The notes beneath the pieces were generated by a model. That model did no database searches. It was given only the letters and a program-made list of their open reading frames with translations, and was not told the origin of the DNA. Positions 44,972-54,300 of a DNA stretch of 64,000 bases are shown one piece after another. The stretch comes from Spirosoma agri (GTDB taxonomy: Bacteria; Bacteroidota; Bacteroidia; Cytophagales; Spirosomataceae). The position numbers and the translations under genes were made by a program. Each line of letters opens with the position of its first letter. Position 1 is the first letter of the stretch. The stretch covers positions 1 through 64,000 of the forward strand of contig NZ_JAAGNZ010000006.1 in assembly GCF_010747415.1 (NCBI RefSeq), written 5' to 3'.

Positions 44972-45919
44972 TCAGTCCTCGTACGCTGGCGATATGGGTG
45001 AACGCCGAAACTCATTGGGCGTTATCCCCACGTACTTTTTAAAGAACTGGCTGAAGTTAGGCTGATCTGCAAAGCCAATAATCTGGCTGATCTGCTGCAA
45101 ACTCCAATCGGTCTGAATTAGCAGCGCTTTACTTTCTTCGATCAAGCGATTTTTGATGAGCGTGCTGATGGGCTGACCGATATGCTTTTTCACTAACCCG
45201 TTCAGGTAACTGGGGTTCAAGTTCAGTTTCTGGGCATACTCCTGAGCCGTCCGTATCCGAATGGGCTTGTCCAGGTTGGCCAGATTGGTTTCCTTCTCCA
45301 GCAATTCGAAGAAATTATATACATGCCGGTACTCATGAGAAATCGGACCGGTTGACGTGTAGGTTGTTCCTTTCAGGCTTTCAATCAGAACCAGTTGCGC
45401 GTAAGCCTGCATGGCTTCTTCGGCTAACTCCCCGCCCGAGGCCGCTTCAATCTTCATCTGGGTGAGTAATTGGTGAATCATCTGAGTGGATTCTTCGGAA
45501 AGGCGCAGAATCTTTTTTTCGGTAAAAAACCGGTATCGGTCGATGACCAGCTTTAGGGAAGGGTGCTGATCCAGGTACCGTTTTTTAAACATGCAAAAGA
45601 TCCCCCCTCCTACCGTTTCGGGGGCATTGCGCCAGCACACAATTTCATTGGGGTGCAGGAATAAAATGGTTCGTTCATCAATGAGGTAGTTGTCCTTCCC
45701 TACGGTTTGGCAACCCGTACCGCTGGTCATGAGCATGATCTTGTAGAAATCCCGTCGGTTCGGTGAGAGGTAGTTATCACAGCCACTTTTTTCCCGATCC
45801 ACGACTTTAATGTTCCAGTCTTCGTAGTACAGTCGGCTCACCGGCGTGGTGCCAGGGGGAAGCTCGGATGGACTATCATAAACCATCGTGATGGGCTGGG
45901 TTTCACGTTGCATTTTCAT
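44972..45919 (-). CDS. AraC-family transcriptional regulator 2
   Basis: 315 residues. N-terminal sensor half with NRRDFYKIMLMTSGTGCQTVGKDNYLIDERTILFLHPNEIVCW-like cupin pattern, as in regulator 1. C-terminal HTH pair: RTAQEYAQKLNLNPSYLNGLVKKHIG and LQQISQIIGFADQPNFSQFFKKYVGITPNEFR. Divergent from xdhC, and the shared promoter module (copy 2) lies in the 469-bp gap between them, so it is the best-placed candidate to bind that module. Confidence 0.93.
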   Translation of the reverse strand: MKMQRETQPITMVYDSPSELPPGTTPVSRLYYEDWNIKVVDREKSGCDNYLSPNRRDFYKIMLMTSGTGCQTVGKDNYLIDERTILFLHPNEIVCWRNAPETVGGGIFCMFKKRYLDQHPSLKLVIDRYRFFTEKKILRLSEESTQMIHQLLTQMKIEAASGGELAEEAMQAYAQLVLIESLKGTTYTSTGPISHEYRHVYNFFELLEKETNLANLDKPIRIRTAQEYAQKLNLNPSYLNGLVKKHIGQPISTLIKNRLIEESKALLIQTDWSLQQISQIIGFADQPNFSQFFKKYVGITPNEFRRSPISPAYED

Positions 45920-46064
45920 AATTGCAATTTATGATTATCAAATTAGTATAAACTATTTTGTGCAGAAAGGTAGCTGGAAATCGGGCACTTTAATCTGATT
46001 ATCAACTGTCAACGGCTTAACCTCAAATTTATTGCAAACGTATTACTCAATTTATCTTTTTGCA

Positions 46065-46134
46065 AGAGATGCGTTTTTCATAAATAATGATTCGATTTTA
46101 CTATAAAGTGTCTGCTCAAGTTCAGGTTATTTTG
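46065..46134 (+). promoter_or_regulatory. Shared 70-bp promoter module, copy 2 (xdhC)
   Basis: AGAGATGCG, then TCATAAA (46078-46084), 10 bp, ATTTTACTATAA (46095-46106), 20 bp, and TTATTTTG (46127-46134) as a near -7 box. Identical geometry to copies 1 and 3. Transcription toward xdhC would start near 46141, leaving a long leader of about 248 nt, in which ATG 46209 opens a 12-codon peptide frame. The rest of the 45920-46388 gap shows no gene. Confidence 0.7.
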
Positions 46135-46388
46135 CCAAGGTCTATAGTCCGTGTTTACTTGTATTTGTTAACACGCTTTACTGCTTAAAGTCGATATACC
46201 GGCGGTAAATGAATCACGAATCAGTTGGCTTTTTTAAGTTGAGGTCTTGATAATTTAATTAGGCGAGCTAAACCGTTTATACTATACGTCATTTCTCTCG
46301 GCCAGAAACGATAACGATCATCAGGAAATGCTGATCCTTGAGCCTGGAGTTAGCATTTAACGTAAGCTAATCAACAACACGATTGACC

Positions 46389-47522
46389 ATGAAAGAGATT
46401 AAAGCCATACTTGATATCTATGACCAGATCGACTTGTCCCAGCGAAAGCTGGCACTGGCCACCGTTGTCTACGTAGAAGGATCAGCGTATCGTCGACCCG
46501 GAGCCAGGATGCTTATCAGCGACGATGGCCGTTGGGAAGGAGCTATTAGTGGGGGTTGTCTGGAAGGTGATGCTCTCCGCAAAGCGCGGCAAGTTATCCT
46601 GGATGGTCAATCCATGGTAGTTCGCTACGACACAATGGATGATGATGCGAACAGCTTAGGGATCGGGCTGGGTTGCAATGGCATCATCGATGTGTTTATC
46701 GAGCCCATTGATCCCACGGATGAGACCAACCCCATTGCCCTGTTACGAGACTTCGTCCAGCTGCGGGATCAGCGTGTTATCGCTACGGTTTACCGAAGTG
46801 ACCCCGCGACAAGGCTATCGGCAGGATCCCGGTTTGTCTGTACGGATAATTCGGTTGACGCCGTTCCGGGCTGGCTTCTGAACGATATGGAAGCCGTTAT
46901 GGACCTGGGCAAACCCTTGACGACGACCTACCTGCTGGAGGGTGGCTTGGTGGATATGTTCATCGAGCGGATTGATACCGGCATCGAACTAGTCATTTTT
47001 GGAGCTGGCTACGATACAATTCCGCTCACGCGTCTTGCCACCGAAATCGGATGGCAGGTGACCATTACCGAAGACTGCATCGCGCACCTGTCGCCTAAAC
47101 GATTTCCCGAGGCCACCTGTGTGCTGTATGTAGACGCGCAGGCGGTGACCCAGAAAATTTCGATTACGGACCGGACTGCCGCCGTTTTAATGTCCCATAA
47201 TTACAAGTATGACCAGGCTGTTTTGACAAACCTGCTAGCTACTATCGTACCCTACGTAGGCGTTTTAGGCCCCCGCAAACGATATGAAAAAATGCAAAAT
47301 GAGTGGCGTAATACGGGCCACCATTTTTCACAACAGGAACTAGATCGGGTTCATTCTCCGATAGGCTTAGACCTGGGGGCCGAAACCCCGGATGAAATCG
47401 CGCTGTCTATTCTATCTGAAATTAAAGCTTTTTTCAGCCAGCGGACAGGCGGTTTCCTGAAAGAGAAAATAGGGCCTATCCATGAACGGCAATTAACTCC
47501 AGCGTCGGAGACTTTAGTTTAA
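46389..47522 (+). CDS. xdhC: XdhC-family molybdenum-cofactor maturation/insertion protein
   Basis: 377 residues from ATG 46389 (a TTG two codons earlier opens the frame). N-terminal XdhC/CoxI block: VEGSAYRRPGARMLI, GAISGGCLEGDAL and the Cys-containing GLGCNGIIDVF. The C-terminal half is a Rossmann fold (LVIFGAGYDTIPLTRLATEIGW) ending with ISPIGLD-like HSPIGLDLGAETPDEIALSI. In E. coli PaoD and similar proteins it loads sulfurated Moco into the large subunit. It is the only such gene here and probably serves both dehydrogenases. Confidence 0.92.
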   Translation: MKEIKAILDIYDQIDLSQRKLALATVVYVEGSAYRRPGARMLISDDGRWEGAISGGCLEGDALRKARQVILDGQSMVVRYDTMDDDANSLGIGLGCNGIIDVFIEPIDPTDETNPIALLRDFVQLRDQRVIATVYRSDPATRLSAGSRFVCTDNSVDAVPGWLLNDMEAVMDLGKPLTTTYLLEGGLVDMFIERIDTGIELVIFGAGYDTIPLTRLATEIGWQVTITEDCIAHLSPKRFPEATCVLYVDAQAVTQKISITDRTAAVLMSHNYKYDQAVLTNLLATIVPYVGVLGPRKRYEKMQNEWRNTGHHFSQQELDRVHSPIGLDLGAETPDEIALSILSEIKAFFSQRTGGFLKEKIGPIHERQLTPASETLV

Positions 47523-47551
47523 TTGTTCTATCCATTAACGCTCAACATAAA

Positions 47552-48784
47552 ATGAAAAATCACGGCCTAATATTGATTGCCAGTATCTGCTTTGGGCTTA
47601 CGTCTTGCTCGCCCGACGTGGCCGATAACGCAAATCCTCCAACGGGCTCCACCGGCTCAGCAGCGGTTGAAACCAACCCGGCGAACTCAACCTATCGCCC
47701 AGCCTTTTCGGGCCAAACCAGAATCGCAGGAGTCAGTACCACGACTCCTTTCACGAGTAGCGTAGTAACCGAATCACTGCGAAGTCCCTGGGGAATTACC
47801 AACCTGCCCGATGGGCGACTGCTTATCACCGAGAAGGCCGGTAGCATGCGCTTGGCTACCCCGGCTGGTCAGCTTAGTGGACCCATCACGGGAATTCCAG
47901 CGGTTAATCCCGCGGGTCAGGGGGGACTATTGGGCGTCCGGGTTGACCCCGCTTTTAGTACCAACCGAATGATCTACTGGGTATTTTCCGAAGCGCGGCC
48001 TGATGGGAACGTAACGGCAGTGGCCAAGGGCACCTTATCACCCGATGAAACAAGAATTGAGGGAGCAACGGTCATTTACCGCGCCTTACCCGCATACTCT
48101 GGAATAGCGCATTATGGGGGTCGGCTGGTGATTGATCCAGCAGGGAACTTGCTGGTGAGTACGGGAGAGCGTTCAGACCTGGTTACCCGGCCGCAAGCGC
48201 AGTCGATTAACTCAGGTCTGGGCAAAATCATTCGCATCAATAAAGACGGCACGGCTTCCAGCGGTAATCCCTTGGCGACTACGGCCGGGGCCTTACCCGA
48301 AGTTTATTCACTTGGCCTTCGTAACCCACAAGGACTGGCTTTTCACCCGGTAACGGGCGAGCTATGGGAAAGTGAGCACGGTCCAAGAGGAGGTGATGAG
48401 ATCAACCGAATTCAACCTGGCGCAAATTATGGCTGGCCGATCATCACGTATGGGATTGAATACAGTGGAACCCGGGTGGGTGAGGGTATTCAGCAACGGG
48501 AAGGGCTGGAACAACCGGTTTATTACTGGGACCCAGTCATCTCCCCTAGCGGAATGACGTTTTATACCAGCAATCGAATTCCGGAGTGGCAAAACAATCT
48601 GTTCATTGGGTCACTGAGCGGGATGCACCTGGTCCGCCTGGTGATCGCAAACAACCGGGTGGTTGGTGAAGAACGATTGCTGGCGGGTGAGGGGCAGCGT
48701 TTTAGGGACGTCACCCAGGGGATAGATGGGGCTTTGTATGCTATTACAGACGGAGGAAGATTGTACCGGATCGATCGGCGATAA
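47552..48784 (+). CDS. Glucose/sorbosone dehydrogenase-type (PQQ) beta-propeller lipoprotein
   Basis: 410 residues. Lipoprotein signal ending LTSCS (Cys about residue 20). The GSDH beta-propeller has LRSPWGITNLPDGRLLITEKAG (about 75), GLRNPQGLAFHPVTGELWESEHGPRGGDEIN (about 255-285, with the His-Gly-Pro block), and GANYGWP. Family members use PQQ to oxidise sugars outside the cytoplasm; many Bacteroidota members are uncharacterised. Starts 29 bp after xdhC, so it is in that transcript. Confidence 0.9.
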   Translation: MKNHGLILIASICFGLTSCSPDVADNANPPTGSTGSAAVETNPANSTYRPAFSGQTRIAGVSTTTPFTSSVVTESLRSPWGITNLPDGRLLITEKAGSMRLATPAGQLSGPITGIPAVNPAGQGGLLGVRVDPAFSTNRMIYWVFSEARPDGNVTAVAKGTLSPDETRIEGATVIYRALPAYSGIAHYGGRLVIDPAGNLLVSTGERSDLVTRPQAQSINSGLGKIIRINKDGTASSGNPLATTAGALPEVYSLGLRNPQGLAFHPVTGELWESEHGPRGGDEINRIQPGANYGWPIITYGIEYSGTRVGEGIQQREGLEQPVYYWDPVISPSGMTFYTSNRIPEWQNNLFIGSLSGMHLVRLVIANNRVVGEERLLAGEGQRFRDVTQGIDGALYAITDGGRLYRIDRR

Positions 48785-48845
48785 GGGTCACTGATTGTAA
48801 TCTGATCACCAACATTTACAGACACATCAAACCTAACAAAAACGC

Positions 48846-49199
48846 ATGAATGGCCATTTCTTAACTAAAATTAGACCCTACGCCTGGTATCCTGCGAGCA
48901 CAAACCCGCCCCAGTTAAGTTTGGAAGAAGAGATGAGTTACCAACTCATTCTAAATATTGCGCTCGTTGGTGTGGTCGCTGGTTTCTATGATCATAAACG
49001 AAACCAGTTTTGCAAAAACTGCGAACGCTATTTCGGCTCGCATTGCGAACGGTTTGACCAGTACAATGACATTGACAGCATCAATAAAAGCCTGGCATGG
49101 ACGTACGAACCGGTCAATAAAGTTTTGGCCTGGATGCTCATACCTCTCCCCGTCTTATCTAGCCTATATCAAGCTCACCCAGAAGCCGGGTTGAACTAA
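48846..49199 (+). CDS. Hypothetical membrane protein, 117 aa
   Basis: No family recognised. Two moderately hydrophobic stretches (LILNIALVGVVAGFY, about 33-47, and VLAWMLIPLPVLSSLY, about 92-107) flank a Cys-rich part (FCKNCERYFGSHCERF) that could bind metal or form disulfides. Follows the GSDH gene by 61 bp on the same strand. Confidence 0.55.
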   Translation: MNGHFLTKIRPYAWYPASTNPPQLSLEEEMSYQLILNIALVGVVAGFYDHKRNQFCKNCERYFGSHCERFDQYNDIDSINKSLAWTYEPVNKVLAWMLIPLPVLSSLYQAHPEAGLN

Positions 49200-49636
49200 G
49201 CGACTGGTTGATTCATAAACCGTATAGTCTATAACGATGAGCCTACTAGGCAGACTTCACACCAAGCAATCATAAACAAACGAATAATATCCTTTATTAA
49301 TCGTGCGAATGGCTTGGTACTACAGTCAGTTCACCAGCATGCTGGTGTAATCGTATTTTCATAATTGAACGGGTAATTTTTAGCCTACAACAAATGCCTT
49401 TCTACTCAATTGCTATTCCTGATGCACGTTTAAGTCCTTAGTAAATAAGCTTTAACAGCCAGAACAAACCTTTATTGGAAACTAATCCGCCCACCTATCT
49501 ATCCTGCCTAGAGATGCGGTATTCATAAAAAAGGCTGTGGTTTTGCTATAAACCAGCCCATGTCTTTCGGGTAATTTTGTGTACTGAAAAGTAATCCTTT
49601 CAACTTCATAACGTTCAACGTTATCAATGAATCAGT
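49200..49636. other. Promoter region before xdh operon 2 cluster
   Basis: 437 bp with no gene. Besides the full promoter module at 49510-49579, it holds partial look-alikes: TCATAAA at 49213-49219 with a nearby CTATAAC, and TCATAAT ... ATTTTTAG near 49362. These may be extra weak sites for the same regulator. Confidence 0.45.
49510..49579 (+). promoter_or_regulatory. Shared 70-bp promoter module, copy 3 (cyclophilin-like gene and xdh operon 2)
   Basis: AGAGATGCG, TCATAAA (49523-49529), 10 bp, GTTTTGCTATAA (49540-49551), 20 bp, then TAATTTTG (49572-49579), an exact Bacteroidota -7 box. This is the best of the three copies and anchors the alignment. Transcription would begin near 49586, about 50 nt before the ATG at 49637. 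Confidence 0.8.
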
Positions 49637-50140
49637 ATGAAAACAATAAACGGGTCGCGACTTACCTTACTTCTATTTTTTCTTATCGGAATCATGGCGT
49701 GCAAAATGGATGACAATGGGGCTCCTTCGGCTGCTGTGCCTGAAAACAGCGGCAACACGGAACCGGATACGGCTAGTACTAAGCCGCTCGGCAATAAGCT
49801 TAGAATCCGAGTCGGGGCCACTACGTTCACCGCAACCCTGCTGGACAATCCGACTGTCACGGCCTTTAAAACCAGGCTACCCATGACTGTCTCGATGAGT
49901 GAGTTAAACGGGAACGAAAAACTTTACAATTTCCCCGCAGGCTTGCCTACCAATTCAGCCAATCCCCGAACGATTAATGCCGGTGATCTGATGTTGTATG
50001 GGTCCACTACATTGGTACTCTTTTATAAGTCATTCCCGACAAGCTATAGTTACACCAAACTGGGACAGGTCGATAACCCAGCCGGACTTGAAGCTGCCTT
50101 GGGATCGGGTAGTGTAACGGTAAGTTACGACCTACAATAG
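49637..50140 (+). CDS. Cyclophilin-like-fold lipoprotein
   Basis: 167 residues. Lipoprotein signal (LLLFFLIGIMACK, Cys about residue 22). A linker is followed by a cyclophilin-like (Cyclophil_like/DUF) domain: KLRIRVGATTFTATLLDNPTVTAF, LPMTVSMSELNGNEKLY, AGDLMLYGSTTLVLFYKSF and QVDNPAGLEAALGSG. These small beta-barrels occur next to redox genes; ligand unknown. First gene after promoter copy 3, 74 bp before the second xdh operon. Confidence 0.82.
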   Translation: MKTINGSRLTLLLFFLIGIMACKMDDNGAPSAAVPENSGNTEPDTASTKPLGNKLRIRVGATTFTATLLDNPTVTAFKTRLPMTVSMSELNGNEKLYNFPAGLPTNSANPRTINAGDLMLYGSTTLVLFYKSFPTSYSYTKLGQVDNPAGLEAALGSGSVTVSYDLQ

Positions 50141-50214
50141 CCTAAACGTTTCCGGCTCCCAATGGGTACCCAGAGCAGAAACTAGTAATCTCCTAACCTT
50201 AAAAATAAAGCTAT

Positions 50215-50892
50215 ATGGATGAGATTAAAAACATAGAAGACGAGTCAACTAACTCAGCATCATCCAGGCGGATTTTCCTGAAGCAATCGTCTGCGCTGGC
50301 CGCGCTAGTTATGACTCCGCCAGCCGCCATGGCTGCGGTCAACAATGGACTAAATGAAAAAGTAGCCACTGCGTTTGAGCAGATGCCACTTCATGTCAAT
50401 ATCAACGGGACGATTCGGCAGCTATCCATTGAGCCACGCGTCACGCTGCTCGATCTGTTGCGCGAGCAACTCCACCTGACTGGCACCAAGAAAGGGTGTG
50501 ACCACGGCCAATGCGGAGCCTGCACGGTTCATGTTGATGGTGCGCGGGTCAACGCCTGCCTGACCCTGGCCATGACCACTGAAGGTTGCCAGGTAACGAC
50601 AATTGAAGGCCTGACGGACGGAGATCGGAATCGCTCCGGCGAACCGGCCGCATCACCCGCGACAGCCCGATTACACCCCATGCAGGAAGCCTTTATCAAG
50701 CATGATGGTTTCCAGTGCGGGTACTGCACCCCCGGTCAGATCATGTCGGCGGTGGCCTGCATCCGCGAAGGGCACGCCAACAGTCCCGACGAGATCCGCG
50801 AATACATGAGTGGCAACATCTGCCGCTGCGGGGCCTATGCCAACATTGTCGATGCGATCATGGACGTAAAAAAAGGAGGAGCCAAGGTATGA
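50215..50892 (+). CDS. Xanthine dehydrogenase-type [2Fe-2S] subunit 2, Tat-exported
   Basis: 225 residues. Tat signal SSRRIFLKQSSALAALVM. Cluster ligands GCDHGQCGACTV (about 97), CGYCTPGQIM (about 170) and GNICRCGAYANI (about 200). Close paralogue of the 38333 gene but with a longer insert before HPMQEAFIKHDG. Overlaps the FAD-subunit start by 4 bp (ATGA). Confidence 0.93.
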   Translation: MDEIKNIEDESTNSASSRRIFLKQSSALAALVMTPPAAMAAVNNGLNEKVATAFEQMPLHVNINGTIRQLSIEPRVTLLDLLREQLHLTGTKKGCDHGQCGACTVHVDGARVNACLTLAMTTEGCQVTTIEGLTDGDRNRSGEPAASPATARLHPMQEAFIKHDGFQCGYCTPGQIMSAVACIREGHANSPDEIREYMSGNICRCGAYANIVDAIMDVKKGGAKV

Positions 50893-51908
50893 ATCCGTTT
50901 CAGTTTACGCGGGTTACGACCCCTAAAGCCGCCATTACTGCAATCACGAAAGAAAGTGGCACCTACTTTCTGGCGGGCGGCACCAATCTCATCGACTTGA
51001 TAAAGCGCGAGGTTATCAAGCCCGAACGCTTGGTCGACATTAATAAGCTGCCGCTGGCCACGATTGAAAAAACAGCCACCGGTCTGCGGATTGGGGCCAT
51101 GGCCAAAAATTCGGCCGTGGCTGACAACGAACTAGTGAGGAAGCATTTTCCGCTGCTGTCGATGGCCCTGAATGCAGGTGCTTCGGCCCAGCTTCGAAAT
51201 ATGGCCACGGTTGGCGGCAATATGATGCAGCGCACCCGCTGCGCGTATTTCTACGATACGTCGATGCCCTGCAACAAGCGTAGCTCCGTACAGGCAGGTC
51301 CCGACAAAGGACAGGCCAATGGGCCAGCGGGTTGCGGAGCCATTGGCGGTCACAATCGAATGCACGCCATTTTTGGCACCAGTAATAAGTGCATTGCCGT
51401 TCACCCCAGCGATATGTGTATTGCGCTCGTGGCACTGGATGCAACGGTGAATGTGTCGGGTCCCAAGGGCGACCGTAAAATTCCGTTCAGCGAGTTCCAC
51501 CGGCTACCTGGCGAGCTACCGCAGAAAGATAATACCCTGCAGCCTGGTGAACTGATTATGTCGGTTGATCTACCGACGAACCAGTTTGCGGAGCATTCGC
51601 ACTACCTGAAAGTGAGGGATAGAGCTTCGTATGCCTTCGCGCTGATATCGGTGGGTGTCGGACTTGACATGAAAGGCAAGACGATTCTAAACGCTCGGCT
51701 AGCGATGGGTGGGGTTGCCCACAAACCCTGGCGACTGACGGCGGCTGAGGAATTCCTTAAAGGAAAAGCCGCTACCGAAGCCAACTTTAAACAGGCCGCC
51801 ACGCTGGCCATGCAAGGGGCGAAAGGCTACGGCGAGAATGATTTCAAACTCACGCTGGCCCCGAACTCGATTGTTGACGCGCTGAAAACCGCCACTAAAA
51901 CCGCCTGA
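50889..51908 (+). CDS. Xanthine dehydrogenase-type FAD-binding subunit 2
   Basis: 339 residues from the ATG at 50889, which overlaps the previous stop; the frame is open further upstream (to 50715) only as a shadow inside that gene. FAD motifs [40 protein letters not shown] and GTSNKCIAVHPSDMCIAL, with the same Cys insert as subunit 1 (TRCAYF...CNKR). The Moco gene follows after 2 bp. Confidence 0.93.
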   Translation: MNPFQFTRVTTPKAAITAITKESGTYFLAGGTNLIDLIKREVIKPERLVDINKLPLATIEKTATGLRIGAMAKNSAVADNELVRKHFPLLSMALNAGASAQLRNMATVGGNMMQRTRCAYFYDTSMPCNKRSSVQAGPDKGQANGPAGCGAIGGHNRMHAIFGTSNKCIAVHPSDMCIALVALDATVNVSGPKGDRKIPFSEFHRLPGELPQKDNTLQPGELIMSVDLPTNQFAEHSHYLKVRDRASYAFALISVGVGLDMKGKTILNARLAMGGVAHKPWRLTAAEEFLKGKAATEANFKQAATLAMQGAKGYGENDFKLTLAPNSIVDALKTATKTA

Positions 51909-51910
51909 TC

Positions 51911-54148
51911 ATGACAAATAACACAAAAAATCCTCCGATTGATCGAATCGACGGGCGGATGAAAGTGACTGGTGGGGCCAAGTACTTCGCCGATTTTGAG
52001 TTACCAAATACATCCTATTGCGTCATCGTCGGCAGCGAAATTGCGAAAGGAGCTATCACTAGTCTGGATACCAAAAAAGCGCAGGGTGCACCCGGCGTAC
52101 TGGGTGTGTTTACGCACCAGAATATGCCGCCCATTCCGGGCTGGGACGCCCCCGTGGGTGGTGAAGCGGACGGGCCAGCACCCAAGCCGAAAACGGAGGA
52201 GACCTATAGGATTCTAAGCAGTCCCAAAATCCTGTTCGATGGTCAGCCTATCGCTATCGTAGTGGCCGATACCTACGAACGGGCCATCTATGCGGCTTCC
52301 CTCGTCAAAGCGACGTATACCAAACAAGCAGCCCGCACTGATCTGCAAAAACATGTGTCGGAAGGCGTTGCGCCAAGGGGAGCCGATGGAGGCAACTACC
52401 TGCGGGGAACAGCCGACGGTTACAAAACCGCTCCGGTTACCCTCGAAGCCAACTACACGATTCCAGTGGAAGTGCACAACCCCATGGAACTGCATGGTAT
52501 ACTAGCTCACTGGACGGGCGACAAGCAGCTACTGATCTATGCCAAAACACAAGGTGTGAATGCTACGCAAAATGCGATGGCGCAAGCCTTTAAAATCGAC
52601 CCCAAGAACATCCATGTGCATACGGAGTTCATGGGTGGCGGCTTTGGTATGGGGCTGCGTACCTGGCCACAGGAAACGGCGGTGGTAGCCATTGCCCGAA
52701 AAATTGGGCGACCGCTGAAACTGGTGATGAACCGGAGTCAGATGTTTACGCTGGTGGGTCACCGGCCCACTACGGTGCAGACGATCAACATGGGGGCCGA
52801 TCAGGACGGGAAACTGATCGGGATTGCCCACGCAGCTACCGCCGAAACGGCCAGATACGAGGATTTTACCGAAGCGACCGTCAACATGACCAAGTTCATG
52901 TATGCCTGCCCCAACGTAAGTACCCGATACCGCATCGTGCGGCTTGACCGGAGCGTACCGATCTGGATGCGGGGCCCCGGTGAAGCCACGGGTGCGTTTG
53001 CGCTGGAGTCAGCCATGGACGAAATGGCCCACAAACTGAACCTCGACCCGATAGAATTTCGCCTGCGCAATTACAGCGAGACTGATCCGGAACGAAACCG
53101 ACCCTATTCGAGCAAAAACCTAAAAGAAGCGTATCAGCGTGGAGCCGACGCCATTGGCTGGAAAGAGCGGAAGAACCAGCCGGGCAGCACCCGTGATGGT
53201 GACTGGCTGATTGGCTATGGCATGAGTACCGGCGTATTTAGCGCCTTCCGCTGGGAGGCCAGCGCCCGTGCCTTACTAAAGGCGGATGGATCACTAACGA
53301 TTCAAAGTGCCGTGACCGACATCGGGCCGGGCACCGGAACGGCTCTGACGATGATCGCGCACAACGTACTGGGCGTACCTATGAACCGCATCAAGATTGA
53401 GTACGGAGATACGTCGCTTCCCAAGGCGCCCACACAGGGCGGATCAGCCATTGTCTCCGCCGTGGGGTCGGCGGTTTTTGATGCCTGTACAGGCATCAAA
53501 AACGAACTGATGGAGCTAGCCCTTAAGGCGGGTGCTCCCCTGGCGGGGCGGCAGGCCGACGAACTGACGCTGGCCGATGGCGTGCTGTCGGTTTCAACCG
53601 ATTCGGGAAAGAAAGTTTCCGTCAGCGACCTGATGCAGGCCAATAAGCTGACCGTGATCGACAAAACGAAAGATTCGAAGGGAAGTCCGGAACAAGAGAA
53701 ATATTCGATGTATTCGTTTTCGGTGCATTTCGTACAGGTACGGGTCAATCCGCTGACGGGTGTGGTGCGGGTGAGTAAGGCAGTAAGCGTAGCTGATTCG
53801 GGTCGTATCGTGAGCCCCAAAACGGCGGCCAGTCAGATGATCGGGGGCGTGGCCGGTGGCATCGGTATGGCCCTGACCGAAGAAGCGGTCATTGACCACC
53901 GATTCGGTCGTTTCGTCAATAACAACCTGGCTGATTATCACGTAGCGGTTCACGCCGACGTACCCGCCATTGAAACGATCATGATCGACAAGCCCGACCC
54001 GATTATCAATCCGATGGGTGCCAAAGGGATGGGTGAAATTGCCCTGATCGGATTTGCCGGAGCCGTGGCCAACGCGGTTTTCAACGCCACCGGTCAGCGT
54101 GTCCGTGACCTGCCTATCACCCCTGATAAGCTACTGCGTACGGTTTAA
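51911..54148 (+). CDS. Xanthine dehydrogenase-type molybdenum-cofactor subunit 2
   Basis: 745 residues. Moco motifs: GGGFGMGL (about residue 240; the second Gly-Lys of paralogue 1 is Met-Gly here), IWMRGPGEATGAF (about 355), GGSAIVSAVGSA (about 515) and KGMGEIALIG with the catalytic Glu near the C terminus. The active-site loops differ clearly from the 39983 paralogue, so the two enzymes probably act on different substrates. No signal peptide. Confidence 0.94.
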   Translation: MTNNTKNPPIDRIDGRMKVTGGAKYFADFELPNTSYCVIVGSEIAKGAITSLDTKKAQGAPGVLGVFTHQNMPPIPGWDAPVGGEADGPAPKPKTEETYRILSSPKILFDGQPIAIVVADTYERAIYAASLVKATYTKQAARTDLQKHVSEGVAPRGADGGNYLRGTADGYKTAPVTLEANYTIPVEVHNPMELHGILAHWTGDKQLLIYAKTQGVNATQNAMAQAFKIDPKNIHVHTEFMGGGFGMGLRTWPQETAVVAIARKIGRPLKLVMNRSQMFTLVGHRPTTVQTINMGADQDGKLIGIAHAATAETARYEDFTEATVNMTKFMYACPNVSTRYRIVRLDRSVPIWMRGPGEATGAFALESAMDEMAHKLNLDPIEFRLRNYSETDPERNRPYSSKNLKEAYQRGADAIGWKERKNQPGSTRDGDWLIGYGMSTGVFSAFRWEASARALLKADGSLTIQSAVTDIGPGTGTALTMIAHNVLGVPMNRIKIEYGDTSLPKAPTQGGSAIVSAVGSAVFDACTGIKNELMELALKAGAPLAGRQADELTLADGVLSVSTDSGKKVSVSDLMQANKLTVIDKTKDSKGSPEQEKYSMYSFSVHFVQVRVNPLTGVVRVSKAVSVADSGRIVSPKTAASQMIGGVAGGIGMALTEEAVIDHRFGRFVNNNLADYHVAVHADVPAIETIMIDKPDPIINPMGAKGMGEIALIGFAGAVANAVFNATGQRVRDLPITPDKLLRTV

Positions 54149-54151
54149 CTG

Positions 54152-54184
54152 CGTAAGAGCGGGAATTATTTACCCGCTCTTACG
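54152..54184 (+). terminator. Hairpin terminator after xdh operon 2
   Basis: Perfect 12-bp stem CGTAAGAGCGGG / CCCGCTCTTACG around a 9-nt loop, starting 4 bp after the stop codon. No T-run, but position and stability fit a terminator. Confidence 0.7.
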
Positions 54185-54300
54185 ATATGATTAAATGCCA
54201 TTGTGGCACCAAGTGCAGTTGTTAACCAGGCTGTTTTTATGAACGATGATGTAACGAGTCTATCCCACCGTATTTGACCTAATCATAGTCCCTGCCCGAA

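Noticed and set aside
50715-50888. N-terminal extension of the second FAD subunit
   Set aside because: It lies wholly within the 2Fe-2S gene in another frame. The ATG at 50889 overlaps the previous stop in the usual ATGA form and gives the normal family start.
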